From: Margaritifera margaritifera
Taxonomy: Eukaryota; Mollusca; Bivalvia; Unionida; Margaritiferidae
Length of the DNA: 64,000 nucleotides
Direction: 5' to 3'
NCBI GenBank assembly: GCA_029931535.1
Contig: JAQPZY010000853.1
Location: 496,001 to 560,000 of the forward strand
The first letter of the stretch is position 1. Every line of letters starts with the position of its first letter. Of the stretch, positions 36,735 through 47,695 are shown one piece after another. The notes below the pieces were generated by a model, which saw only the letters and a list, made by a program, of their open reading frames with translations, did no database searches and was not told the origin of the DNA. The position numbers were made by a program, and so were the translations under genes.

Positions 36735-37508
36735 TTTAGAATTGATTCAGGGTGTAAGGAAAATGGCATGAAAGTAAACACAGACAAGACTAAAGTATCA
36801 ATGGTTACTACCCAACAAAAAAGAGCAAAATTGGAAAATAACAGTTAGAATCTTAAGTTGAATGAAATTTGTCTACAAATGGTTACCCATGACAAAATCC
36901 TTAGGGTGATGATTGACAACACTTTGCAATGGAATGAACATATTCAAGTTGTATGTCATAAATTCAATTCATGTCTGTGGTTATTGAGCAAGATAAAACC
37001 ATATCTATCAACTAAACATAGAATAATATATTACAAAAGCTATATATAACCATACCTAGACTACTGTAACGTTATATAGGGAAACACTTCTGACAAGAAT
37101 ATTTGCAAATTATTCTGCTTGCAAAAAAGCGCTTGCCGTCGCATCCAAGATAATGCTGATAACATCCCAAATGCAATGAATGATATTAAAATGTTATCAG
37201 TAAGTGAACAAATATTTTTGAGAAAGGCTAGACTTGTGCACAAAGTTTCAAACAATATGGCCCCATTATATCTCAAGGAACTATTTCATGTTCGAAAACA
37301 AGGCAACTCTCCCAATTTAAGATCAATTTTAGCTAACCACTTCTCCACTCCAAAACCAAATAAAGAACTAATTTTAAAAAAAGTTTTCAATATTCAGGGT
37401 CACTAATTTGGAACAGAATCCCAAAGGAAATTAGAGAAAGTACAAATATAAATGCATTTAATTATAATCTAATTCAATGGATGAAAAGTGGAACCTGTTC
37501 AACTTGAC
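36735..37508 (+). pseudogene. CR1/L2-like non-LTR reverse transcriptase, C-terminal fragment
   Basis: The frame reads GCKENGMKVNTDKTKVSM, then after one stop ILRVMIDNTLQWNEHIQ, LLSKIKPYLSTKHRIIYY, PYLDYCNVI, LQKSACRRIQDNAD and IFLRKARLVHKVSNNMAPLYL. It ends near WNRIPKEIRE with a stop at about 37508. This is the thumb and C-terminal tail of CR1/L2-like LINE polyproteins. Several stops and a frameshift near 37385 break it; the catalytic palm and endonuclease are absent (5' truncation). The 3' UTR follows. Confidence 0.75.
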
Positions 37509-37843
37509 GAATACATTACAACTTAAAGTATAAATTCTCAAACCTTCCACTTTGTTGTCTCACTATTTTTGTACTGTATATACACAGTGTACCTAGTTGG
37601 AGCATGTTCTTATACAGTTTTTTGTTTATTATGTCCATATATACACACAGCTTATTACCAATGCTGCTTTTTTGTTTCTTTTTTTGTTGTATTATTTTTT
37701 TAATTATTATTATTATGATAGTGTGTACAATTATGTATATGTACTCTGTATGGAAATATGCATATAATAGAGGGCCTCGAGGAGGATTAGTTCCATGCAA
37801 TTTATTGTGTCACCCTCTTTAAATAAAGTTATTATTATTACAT

Positions 37844-37899
<56 letters not shown>
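37509..37899 (+). mobile_element. 3' UTR and (ATT)n tail of the CR1/L2-like LINE
   Basis: The sequence runs through ATAATAGAGGGCCTCGAGG and CACCCTCTTTAAATAAAG into a (TTA)n tail at 37842-37899. The GGGCCT segment and the simple-repeat tail are typical of this LINE group. A shorter minus-strand copy of the same end is at 44992-45090. Confidence 0.75.
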
Positions 37900-37901
<2 letters not shown>

Positions 37902-38139
37902 CAAGTACCTTGTTTACCAAGTGATGTCATGTGTACATCACACACAATCATAGCAGGGGTTGATTTAACACAGATTTTTCCATTGGCCAGCAGGGCCAGC
38001 TCACATGGAAATCAACTGTGCCTGCAGATAATCAACTGGCCATCCCAATCAAATTTAATAATCACTTGGGCAAAACAACCCTACAGGTCTGTGGCTGTCA
38101 GTATTAACTGGCCCTCCTCAAAACCCTCAGGCCAACAGG

Positions 38140-38712
38140 CTTGTCCTACTATGCAAGACGTCCACCCCAATATTTTTGTTGTTTGGGTGTATCGTGTTAC
38201 CGTATATACTCGCGTATAACCCGATACCAACTGCAAACTGCATAGACCCAGATCTGCCGTCGCATAATGTGCTGGCAGATCTGGGTCTATGCAGTTTGTA
38301 AAGAGTAATGAGTAGAACAAACAACATAGACCCTGATCTGCCAGTGCATTATGCAATAGCAGATCAGGGTCAATGTTGCTTGCATTTGGACCCGGGTTAT
38401 ATGCAGTAATTTACGGTACTTTAGCACAAACAGTGTTGTGTAGCATGTTTCCCGGTTGACTGATGGGGAATAGAGGCCAAATTTTCAAGAATAGCACACA
38501 CACTTGGCAGCCCATATCGACACTGTTCCACAGATTAAAGTCTAATTGCTTTAGTTGGCCTATACTTACTCTGATATCTTTTTCCTGATGGAATAAAAGC
38601 CGGACACAAGCAAGTGGAAGTGTTTTCAAGTTCCGTTAACATACATTTCAGTTGGTTGAAATGCGATAGTAGTCGAGGAATTCCAAAGTCGGTTGAAGTA
38701 GGAGTAAGTTTC
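38140..38712. repeat. left arm of a fold-back element (interrupted by a MITE)
   Basis: Without the MITE at 38200-38416 this arm is about 360 bp and is the reverse complement of 39690-40052. Shared phrases include CAAGACGTCCA near 38153 (ACGTCTTACATTG-like on the right), AGCACAAACAGTG, GAGGCCAAATTTTC, GATTAAAGTCTAATTGC and TTTTTCCTGATGGAATAAAA. The inner end reaches GTAAGTTTC at 38712, where the solo LTR is inserted. Confidence 0.85.
38200..38416. mobile_element. MITE, 217 bp, TA target duplication, copy 1
   Basis: Flanked by TA on both sides. Ends are CCGTATATACTCGCGTATAA on the left and TTTACGG on the right. The inside holds two further dyads: CATAGACCCAGATCTGCC with GGCAGATCTGGGTCTATG, and AGACCCTGATCTGCC with GCAGATCAGGGTC. 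The uninterrupted right arm of the host fold-back element gives the empty site, so both ends are exact. Superfamily is probably Tc1/mariner- or pogo-like, from the TA duplication. Confidence 0.85.
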
Positions 38713-39630
38713 TGTTACGGAATTATGTATAATCTTTTAAATTGTAATATAGTTTCATTTGGTTTATGACCTTTGTATTATAATTTATATATTTTTTTCA
38801 GTAGCCAATGCTATTAGTTGTAAAGTACACGGAATGTCAACATGAGTCATTGCTTCTGTCCAAGAAAATCAATAATTATGTTGGTCAACTTAACAACAAC
38901 ATGGAGATCACGTGGGTAGAGAGTGAGTTTTAGCGCATGGTAAAGGTATTAGTCATGACCTGGTTTCCATTATTCATTTAGAGTAAACAACGTGTTGATT
39001 TGAGGTAGGAATTATAATCGCAGTTCGAGTTTGTTTATTTGAAACGCAGTTGATTGAATTGTTTTAGATCGCAGATTGTTTTTTTATATTTTTGTTCTAC
39101 GCAGTATGGGTACTATAAAACTAGATTTAATCCCTATGTGGGGCATTCTTACAATTACTTCAGCTCGTAAAAGTCATAGAGGAATTTGTTTATTGTTTGT
39201 GATAGTCAGCTTGTGTTTTCTCATTTCTAACTAATACTTTTGGGATTATGTACTATTATTCAAATATCTAAACATTATTTAACTCCGTTGGAATTATCGG
39301 AAACATTTCAAGAACTTTTGGGATATTCTAAGTTCACAGGAATTTACCTGGAATTAATAACATTTGGATTTAGAACTGATTCTTGCTAGTACATAAGCAC
39401 ATTAGTGTCCTCATTCGGAATACCTTTAGACAGTTTCTGGATTAGTGAATTCTATAGAACAATTTAGGATTATTTAAGGAATTTCTAAACTGTAAGTTAT
39501 TTTTAATTCTTTCACTTTGTTTGTTTTAAATATTTTATATTTTAGGAAAATAAATTTGTATTTTAGAAATTGTGAAAGCTTGTTTGAGTCTTTCTTTCTT
39601 TTGTTACATATTCAACCCCTAGTCGTAACA
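38713..39630 (+). mobile_element. solo LTR, 918 bp
   Basis: It begins TGTTACGG and ends TCGTAACA, so the TG...CA termini sit in a 7-bp inverted repeat. A perfect 5-bp target duplication GTTTC flanks it (38708-38712 and 39631-39635). Inside are a TATAAAA at about 39113 and an AATAAA at about 39547, as expected for promoter and polyadenylation signals of an LTR. No primer-binding site or internal domain follows, so the element was reduced by LTR-LTR recombination. A 5-bp duplication fits Ty3/gypsy or BEL. Orientation is inferred from TATA and AATAAA order. Confidence 0.85.
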
Positions 39631-39635
39631 GTTTC

Positions 39636-40052
39636 GTTAACGAAATGAAGAAAAACATACTAATGTTGATGAAAACAATTAGGTGCCTTTGTTTCATTAA
39701 CAAAACATATCCCTACTTCATCTGACTTTGGCATTCTTCAGCTACCAACTCTTTTCAGCCAGCTGAAATGTATGTCAATGGAACTCAAAAACTTGACCAC
39801 TTGCTTGTATCTGGTTTTATTCCATCAGGAAAAAGACCTCAGAGTAAGTATAGTCTGACTAAAGCAATTAGACTTTAATCTGTAGAAAAGTGTTAATATG
39901 GACTGCCATGTGCATGAGATATTTCTGAAAATTTGGCCTCTAGTTTCCCTGTCAGTTGACTGGGGAACACACTACAAACCACTGTTTGTGCTGGAAGTAA
40001 GACATCCCACCCAAACAACAAATATCAGGATGGACGTCTTACATTGTAGGAC
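39636..40052. repeat. right arm of the fold-back element
   Basis: Reverse complement of the left arm (38140-38712 without its MITE), with roughly 80 percent identity by eye. Near the inner end lies the short perfect palindrome TTTCGTTAACGAAA, part of which was used as the LTR target. Confidence 0.85.
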
Positions 40053-40915
40053 TATCAGCCATGCTGACCATGGTTCTCCATAGTGCTGTTTGCCACCATT
40101 TTGTAAAAGAAGCAAGCAAATCAAAATGTAAACCATGCAACACTGAAGTAGTTTGCAAGCAAACAATTTGAAAACTGCTAAATCACCTGAAATGTAAACA
40201 CTCACTCGCATGGTTATCATTATGTAATATTTCTGAATATTCAATGTGAAAACAATGACACTTCTGTTCATTGTCATTCAGGCACTCAATCTTGAAAAGA
40301 TAATCTTTAGTACATCAGTTTGATAAAGAAAATGGTATTGAACAGCGGTGATATGAAAGTCAAAAAAGCCATTATGTATCAAAATTTTATTTAGTAATTT
40401 TGCACAAGGAGTCATTTACTATGTGTACCAATTGTTTTTGGTCACTTTGTTTGAAGATAAACCAGATAATTAACACCAACTGGGTACATTCATTTGATTT
40501 AAATAGTCTAAATCTGCACCAAAAATTACTCTAGACCCCTATAATGTCATTTAATTAGGTTTAGATGGCAGTGATTTCAATGCAGCTTGGTGAGGGTTCC
40601 CAAGGTGAGGTAAGTTAAAATACCAATAGAGACCAATTAATTAAAAACACAAGAGAAAAAAAGATAAATCAAATGGGAAAAATTTGGGTATCTGTTTCAG
40701 TTTTAATTTTCTGCCATTTTCTAGTTATTTCCTCCATTTTTACCTTGTATCATGCCATAGAAGTATTTTTGAGCATATGCCTCACATAGCCTTGTCCTGG
40801 CCAGACTGTATCCATATTAGCTACTCTTCCCTATGGATTATTTACATCAAATGGATACAATTTGATCCCAAAATTTAGGGCATCTTGGCTTTGTTTCTCT
40901 TTGTTTTTACCCCAG
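40053..40915. other. no gene seen
   Basis: AT-rich intron-like DNA; nothing recognised apart from the polypyrimidine tract leading to the exon candidate at 40916. Confidence 0.5.
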
Positions 40916-41038
40916 GTCCTGGTTTGGTGTTCCATAGCATATGGCAATGAAAGCCAAGTGGGCCAGGTGACCCAGGCTAACTCATCACAGTGGGTTACCA
41001 ACCTTTTGTACGATAACACCACTGCCACAATGCTGTAA
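40916..41038 (+). CDS. possible terminal exon (40 codons)
   Basis: A strong acceptor (TTGTTTCTCTTTGTTTTTAC then CCCAG) precedes a frame reading VLVWCSIAYGNESQVG, then QVTQANSSQWVTNLL, then YDNTTATML and a stop at 41036-41038. An 87-codon frame is also open on the opposite strand, which weakens the call. No domain is recognised. Confidence 0.2.
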   Translation, partial: VLVWCSIAYGNESQVGQVTQANSSQWVTNLLYDNTTATML

Positions 41039-42325
41039 AAATTGGGTGGTAAAATGCCACATGGTGAAACTCTATGCTTTGATAACTGTATCACATTTTA
41101 TTTAGATTGCATTTGCTGTAATCTTTTCTCCACAATGGGTTTAGTGCAGATTGTGAAGAATTACCTAATAAGTAGTAGGAAAAAGCCTAGGAATCCTTTA
41201 CTTGCATTAATGAAGCATTAGGCTGATGATGTTGCAAGATAGCACGCTGCAGACATTGCAATATACCGGTACCTATATGTCACAATGAAGCACATATGAG
41301 CCATCATACACTGGTTCTTTTTCTGACGTTTTTGAATGGATGTTAATTTTTTAAACTCTGATAAAATAAATTACGTAGGATCCAGCCAACATGCTTGTTT
41401 ACAATTGCATGGAGATGATGGACTAATGTTGAGATGACACAGGAGTCAAAACAGTTTTAAGACAGTGATATATTCTGAAATAGTGTGACCTGTGAGGAGC
41501 TTGATTTCTAAGGTGATATTTGGAAGAATATTAGCCATGAGGTGTTCTGATTGATAGATTATAAGTTACTCTTTGTCAGGTACTTTCAGTCGCACATTGC
41601 GGAACAGGGGGTAAAAATCAGCCAATGACGTTTTGAAAACATACCCACAATTATGTCAGCTGTATAAAAATAAGAAATAACTTTAACAAAAACACACTGT
41701 TCTGTTATAACATGATACTAATTATGAGTAAAAACATTGATACCTGTGACTCTACTTTTACTTTGAGCATCCACTTTCGTTGTAAGAATAGGTCAGTTGA
41801 TTAAAAACTGAATTACAGAAGAGTTTCTGCATTTATAAAATGAAACCATGTCTTGTATCAAAATATTTTATTTTTTAAGAAAAAGGTTTCTAAATAATGT
41901 TCTGCAAATTCATAAGATTTAATTAAAACCATGAATCCTCTGCAGATATTTCTTGTGATCTGGTTCTTTTCAGTGATATTTGTCAACATAATTTGGCTCT
42001 TACATTTTGCAGCTGTTATTAATAATTTTCTGTTTAAAAAATGATACAAAATAAGCAAGTATGCACAGCAAATGTTTTGATCAGAAATTTTGTCAAGTAA
42101 AGTTTGCTACTGCATAGCTGTTATTTTTCTTCTTCAAATTGCTTGGTTCACTCATTAAAGACCACACAGTGCCAAGTGCAAGCCCTCTGCCCTCTTCCTA
42201 TATAAATGTGATGACCTGTTGTCTGTCATCTGTCCATCTGTTAACACAAGCATGTTGTTGCTACTCCTAAACTACTTGGAGGATTGCCTTGAAACTTACA
42301 CACACATTCCTCTCAAGGTCTATTT
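41039..42325. other. no gene called
   Basis: A 66-codon minus-strand frame at 41858-42058 is open but has no recognised domain. From about 42215 the sequence belongs to the dispersed repeat also seen inverted at 780-890. Confidence 0.4.
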
Positions 42326-42425
42326 CAGGGGTGTTAAACTCATTTGCCATGTCGGGCCAGATTTGATATAAATAATAATAAATAATAATAATAAATAATG
42401 AGTCTGAGTATGTTTGATACCCCTA
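42326..42425. mobile_element. hAT-type MITE, 100 bp
   Basis: The ends are CAGGGGTGTTAAACTCA on the left and TGTTTGATACCCCTA on the right, imperfect inverted repeats of the familiar hAT CAGGGGTGTCAAAC type. The flanks GTCTATTT (42318-42325) and GTCTAGTT (42426-42433) form an 8-bp target duplication with one mismatch. Inside is only an AATAATA repeat. Confidence 0.8.
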
Positions 42426-43330
42426 GTCTAGTTGGTCCTGAAAATGGCGCTGCCCACATGTCCAATATGGTGGCTACAGCAGCCATCTTGAAAATCTTGT
42501 TTTTGCTACTTCTCCTGACTGGATAGTCATATCAACATGGAGTTGCCACGAAAAGACTTCTTATGATGTCTAGTTGTTCCTAAGTGAAAATGGTGCCAGT
42601 TTGGTGTCCAATATTGCCACCATCTTGAAAATCTTGTTACTCCTTCTGAATGGGAAGCCATATCAGCATGGGATTTTCCCCACAAGACTTTCGTATGATG
42701 TCTAGTGGGAACTGAATGAAAATGGAGTCAAATGGACATCCAGTATGGCTGCCACAGTGGCCAACTTGAAAATCTTGTTATTGCTACTCCTTCTAAATAG
42801 ATGGTCATATCAACATGGGGTTTTCAGCACATAACTTCTTATGATGCCTGTTGTTGGTCCTAAATCAAAATGGTGCTGATCTGATGTCCAGATTGACTGC
42901 TATGGCTGCTGTCTTGAAAATCTTGTTATCGCTGCTCCTGAATGGAAAGTCATATCAACATGGGGGTTTTCACTAGAAGACTTCTTATGATATCTAGTTG
43001 GTTCCATCTTAAAACTGTGTCATTCTGAAAATCTTGTTATTGATACTCCTAGATCAATGGTCATATTGACATTGGTTTTCACCAAAAGACTTCTTATGAT
43101 GTTTAGTTGGGCCTCAATGAAAATGGTGCTAATCTGACATTCACTATGGCCACCACATCTGCCATCTTGAAAATCATGTTATTGCTACTCCTCTTGAATG
43201 GATGGTCATATTCACATCGGGTTTTCACCAAAAGACTTCAAATTATGTCTAGTTGATCCTTAATGAAAATGGTGTCTGTTCTAAGTCCAATATGACCACT
43301 ACAGCAGCTAATTTTAAAATCTTGTTATTG
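42426..43330 (+). repeat. ~140-bp tandem repeat, seven degenerate units
   Basis: CTTGAAAATCTTGTTAT-like phrases recur near 42487, 42624, 42765, 42913, 43024, 43165 and 43310, with ATATCAACATGGGGTTTTC and ACTTCTTATGATGTCTAG at fixed offsets. It is the same family as 505-890 (inverted). Non-coding. Confidence 0.85.
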
Positions 43331-43378
43331 TTAAATAAAAGATAACACTTAGAAGTTAAAAAGAAGAAATAGTCTTAT

Positions 43379-43468
43379 CTTGAATTCCAAGAAATTCTTT
43401 CTGGCCAGTACAGCATCAATCCTTTCGATGGTCTCTTGTTCAAGTTGCTGCCAATATTTCATAAGATC
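43379..43468 (-). CDS. possible internal exon, 30 codons, with a damaged splice donor
   Basis: On the minus strand an acceptor TTTAATCTCAG precedes exactly 30 codons reading DLMKYWQQLEQETIER, then IDAVLARKNFLEFK. The residue pattern is helical, with charged and aromatic spacing typical of a real protein. After the last codon AAG the DNA reads ATAAGA where a donor GTAAGA would be expected, so one G-to-A change could have destroyed it. It is either a pseudo-exon relic or, if the frame runs on, a terminal exon ending ten codons later. No domain recognised. Confidence 0.35.
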
Positions 43469-44991
43469 CTGAGATTAAACATTCTGACACCAAACCAATT
43501 GACAGAATTTGAAAAACTGTCAGAAATTGTATTGGTGCTTTGCTTTTAGGACTTGTATCATGAATCAGGTCAATGAATGTACTTTATGCGCAAGGTCAAA
43601 CACGGTTGGAATTTATGAGACAGTCATAAAATTGATCTGTGATGGTGAAAAATAATTTGAGAATTCATTATTTATTTAATTCTGAGGATCTCTGCATGAT
43701 TTTGAATGTGTATAGTTATGCTTTCTCAGTAACTTTAATATCAATTACTACTCTAGTAATGAAGAACTGGGAATTGTGATGACAATTAATCATAACACCC
43801 TTATTGCGGACATGGGAATGTCCTTAAAATATTGCATGAAAATTTCAGTTTTTAAACTTATTTTACTTGTGATCAAGTAAGAAGTTGTGAATATTATCTC
43901 TGTCATGTTGTCTGGAAATAACATGAGCAAAACTTTGTGTATTGTTTCCTGAAATACTAACATTTTCTGCTGATGTAACCTATTTTATGACATTAAATTC
44001 TGTATCTTGTGTATTGTAAGATTACATTTATGGGTATGAAAATTCACTTGACGTTTGTGAGAAGTGTTCAATTCCCAATCACTACATAACTTGTGACCTG
44101 GACACTTGTAGCTGTGTCTTCCTGCAGTTTTTACTGAAACAGATATAGGATAAAAAATTATTTGACGAGAATGGAGTTTGGAGAGAAAATTATAGTTGAA
44201 CTTGTAGTGAGAAAAAAATAATATGACAAATATACAGTTAGACTGCAATTATGGTAATGCATGTTTAATGAAGCTAATTGTCAGGCTGAGTTTATATACA
44301 TCTGGCATTTTCTCTATCTTAGCAGATAACAAGCTCATTTGATACCCTGTGAGTTAAAAACTGTTGGTATCAGATAGGGGTCTAGAATCTTCAGTAGAAC
44401 ATCCTACCATATTTTAAGGTCTATTTTGGTACGTGTGATTGTGGGATTTACACTTTTTTCTATAAAATTGTTCCACAAAATGAACCAATTGTGCTAAAAT
44501 CATGAATAATATTTGCAAGCCTTGCCTTTGTTCACTTTGATATATCCCTTCACCCATTTTGAAAATGTTCCCTCCCTCAATTTTCAGATCTAGAATAGAA
44601 TCTGGTTTTATTTTATGCCCCCATTAGTTGACTTAGAGTGATGAAATGTTATGCATTTTATCTTGGTCTTCAGTAGATGACCTAGTTAGATTTAAGGCCC
44701 TGATAGCAATTTTTAAATTTTTACACATTGTTGAACTGTTTGCAAGGTTCCCCTGCCACCAGGAAATCAGGGGAAAAGTTTGTAGAAAGAACAGGTTTGT
44801 TCCTGACCATTAAAAGCCCTTTAATTTTGCAAATATTGATTAGAGTTGGGATCGAAAAATACATAATTGAGTTGTAACTGAACTGATTATGAGTTATATT
44901 TTTTGAGTTCTTACTGGAATTTTCGGATGTTGCACAACTTTTCAGTCAGTTGAGATGCAATTGTTGTATGGATAATTTGGGTGCTTGCCTG
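43469..44991. other. no gene seen
   Basis: AT-rich intron-like sequence; overlapping frames near 43985-44248 show nothing recognisable. Confidence 0.45.
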
Positions 44992-44995
44992 AAAC

Positions 44996-45026
<31 letters not shown>

Positions 45027-45090
45027 CTTTCAGAGTGATTCAAATAGTTACAAAAGAGGACTAATCGACCTTAAGGCCCTCTATTATGTA
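44992..45090 (-). mobile_element. 3' end of a CR1/L2-like LINE (minus strand)
   Basis: Read on the minus strand, ATAATAGAGGGCCTTAAGG is followed by GATTAGTCC and a (TTA)n tail (45000-45020 on the plus strand as AATAAT). It parallels the 3' UTR at 37740-37860. The coding part is absent or too diverged to see. Confidence 0.55.
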
Positions 45091-47560
45091 CATATAAAAT
45101 ACAAGCTAAAAATAATATGTTCACGCACACACACATGCACATACATGCAAGCAAATACACAGTATATAAACAACTATACACATAAATGCTACATTGCTGC
45201 AGAAATGAAAATGAAACGCAGGAGGTGGGTGATGTAACGTGTACTTTAATAAGTACCTTTTTTATCATCTAATACACCTATTGTGGAAGGAAGAGATACT
45301 TTGAGCTGATTTAATATCATGTGGAACGTATTTGTATAGTCAATCCATATAAAACTTACGAACATAGTACATGTATACCTTTAGAAATAAAATGAACAAT
45401 TTTTAATTTATAGCTGAAGAAGAAATATAAAATAGAAATATTGTTATAGAAAATGTACAATTGTAGGCTAGCATAAATTGTTCATTGTTGTAATTAAAGA
45501 TTAGAATTTCTTGACAGTTATTTGTTTGCAAGTAATTGCTTTTTCTAATTTTGATTTTGCTCCAATAAGACTCTATTTCTTTTAAAAATCATTTCTAGGT
45601 TTGTAAATTTTATTTTCAGAGAACTTTTTCTGAAACCTTTTCTGCCTTTGACAATCTGAACTATTTGGAAGTATGTTTCACGTGTTTGGTGAATCAGTTT
45701 GATAAGTGCTAGTATTGCTATGTTAATGTGCCTGAAACATTTGTCATGTATACGTTATGGCATGTATTATATAGTGTTTTATGTCATTTCATGATATTTG
45801 ATGCCATTATTCACAAATTTGAAATTTATAATTTGCTGTTTAGTTTATAATAAAAATAAAACCTTAATATGCTTTTCTGCTCAAATTTAATTACCAAGAG
45901 TAAAGAAATCTGTGACCTTAAAAAACATTGTGAATTATAATTTCAGTTTGTGTGAAAGCTATTTGACTCTGTAGATCACAAATGAAAGCTTTGTATGTAA
46001 ATTTAACTTTTACTGATATTGGTCGACTTCAGTTATGAGCAAGAGATTATGCATATTAATTGTGTCTTTCTCTTTTGGAAAGAATTTTTTTATCAGACTG
46101 AATTAAAATAGGTAAAATTGACATGATATAAAGTTTGTGTGATAGTTCACATAGGTTGTGTTCTTGTAATACTAAGCCTGCTTAGTGTAATTATCAACTG
46201 TTATGTATGCAGGTTAGCAGGATTTGACTGTTTTGATCTGCATTGGGGGCATATGTGTTTTGCAAACACAATTATTTATTTTTTTTAAAGATAAAATTCT
46301 CCCATTGAGTCAAAGATACCAGTACTATTCAGAACAATATATGAATGAGTCAACATAACTACAAGGACTGGAATGTTTTGACACAATTGTAATTTGCATG
46401 TATATCATGAAAACCCGACTGGATCTTTCACATTCTTAAATGAAAATAAAACAGAAAAATTGCCCATTTTATTGTCAGAACCTTACAAAATTGATCAGAA
46501 ATCTGGAACATGTCTGGGGTGCCTTTCTTGCTTGAAATTGGTATGCATCTGTGTTGTAAGTTTTGGGAGAAAAGGTGTATTTTTTTAACTTGTGGAATGC
46601 AGTTTGTGAATGAGATAATATGTGTTGGTGTTCTGCACATTTTTTTTTTATGTGAATAGGTCTGGTAAAACATCATTCCAGGACAAGTTCTTTGAAATTG
46701 CATTCTATGTTTTTTTCTATGTTAGTGGTTTTCATTTGACAGTTAAAAAGGTATTCTTTGGGTTGGGGGATGGTGGCTGTTAAATATAATAATATTTGTG
46801 AAGTCACAAAATAGGTGTACATTTTAGCAGGGATACATTTATGGAATTCAAGGCAAAAAGGGTTGTTTTTATTGACAGAATATTACAAAATACCCTTTGG
46901 GTGTTTGTTTTTTTTACAAGATTGAAAGAACATGAGTAATTTCTAGCCTGATTTCCACCTATAGGGCTACATACACATCTTTACATGTCGAATTGGCTGA
47001 TGCTGTTATATACGAGTTGCTCTGTTTATGTGCATTAAAATGAGCAGAATAGGAATTTATCTTAGTCATGGCTTCACATGTAGGAATATTTGACATGGCG
47101 TTTTAGGTAAAGTGAACCTGTTTATTAAAGACAGTTAAAGGATAGGACAATATTGCCATTTTAAGACAGTTGTCTTTATATGCAGGCATACCTCGCATGC
47201 AGTCTGAATTTATGTCTATACTTTTACCCACATGTTACTGACCTTAATGTTACATTCTTAAAATTTATAAATTGAGATGCACTGTTACAAAGACTTGTTT
47301 AAGTTGGCACCGAAGCCTAGAAATAAACATCATGGAAATAAAGAGGGCATCTTAAGATATATAAACAGCAGTGAAAATTAGATCAAAATTAGTTGAGTAG
47401 TTTTAAAGTTAGCTGTAAGGTTATGGGCATATAAATATTTTTCAAGGTACTGGTGACTCCTTGCAAAATTTATTACCATTTCCAGATTTTGATGACATCA
47501 TGGATGAGGACAACCAGTTTAAAATAATTTGAATATTTTTTAACAGTACAAAAGAAACTA
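45091..47560. other. no gene seen
   Basis: AT-rich. Overlapping frames at 46394-46588 (plus) and 46428-46703 (minus) have no recognised domain. Confidence 0.45.
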
Positions 47561-47693
47561 CCGTATATACTCATGTATAAGCTGATACCAACTGCAAACT
47601 GCATAGACCCAGATCTGCCGGTGCATTATGCGACAGAAGATCAGGGTCTATCTTGTTTGCATTTGGACTCGGCTTATACGCGAACATATACGG
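47561..47693. mobile_element. MITE, 133 bp, TA target duplication, copy 2
   Basis: Ends CCGTATATACTCATGTATAA and the complement-like GCGAACATATACGG, flanked by TA on each side (47559-47560, 47694-47695). It matches the MITE at 38200 (ATACCAACTGCAAACTGCAT, AGACCCAGATCTGCC) but lacks the middle dyad. Confidence 0.85.
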
Positions 47694-47695
47694 TA

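Noticed and set aside
41858..42058. 66-codon minus-strand ORF (ITEKNQITRNICRGFMV)
   Set aside because: The composition is mildly protein-like, but the AT-rich context, lack of a domain and lack of a strong splice site leave it at chance level.
44950..45237. 95-codon plus-strand ORF with an Asn run
   Set aside because: The Asn run is the AAT microsatellite tail of a minus-strand LINE end, and the rest is its 3' UTR in antisense.
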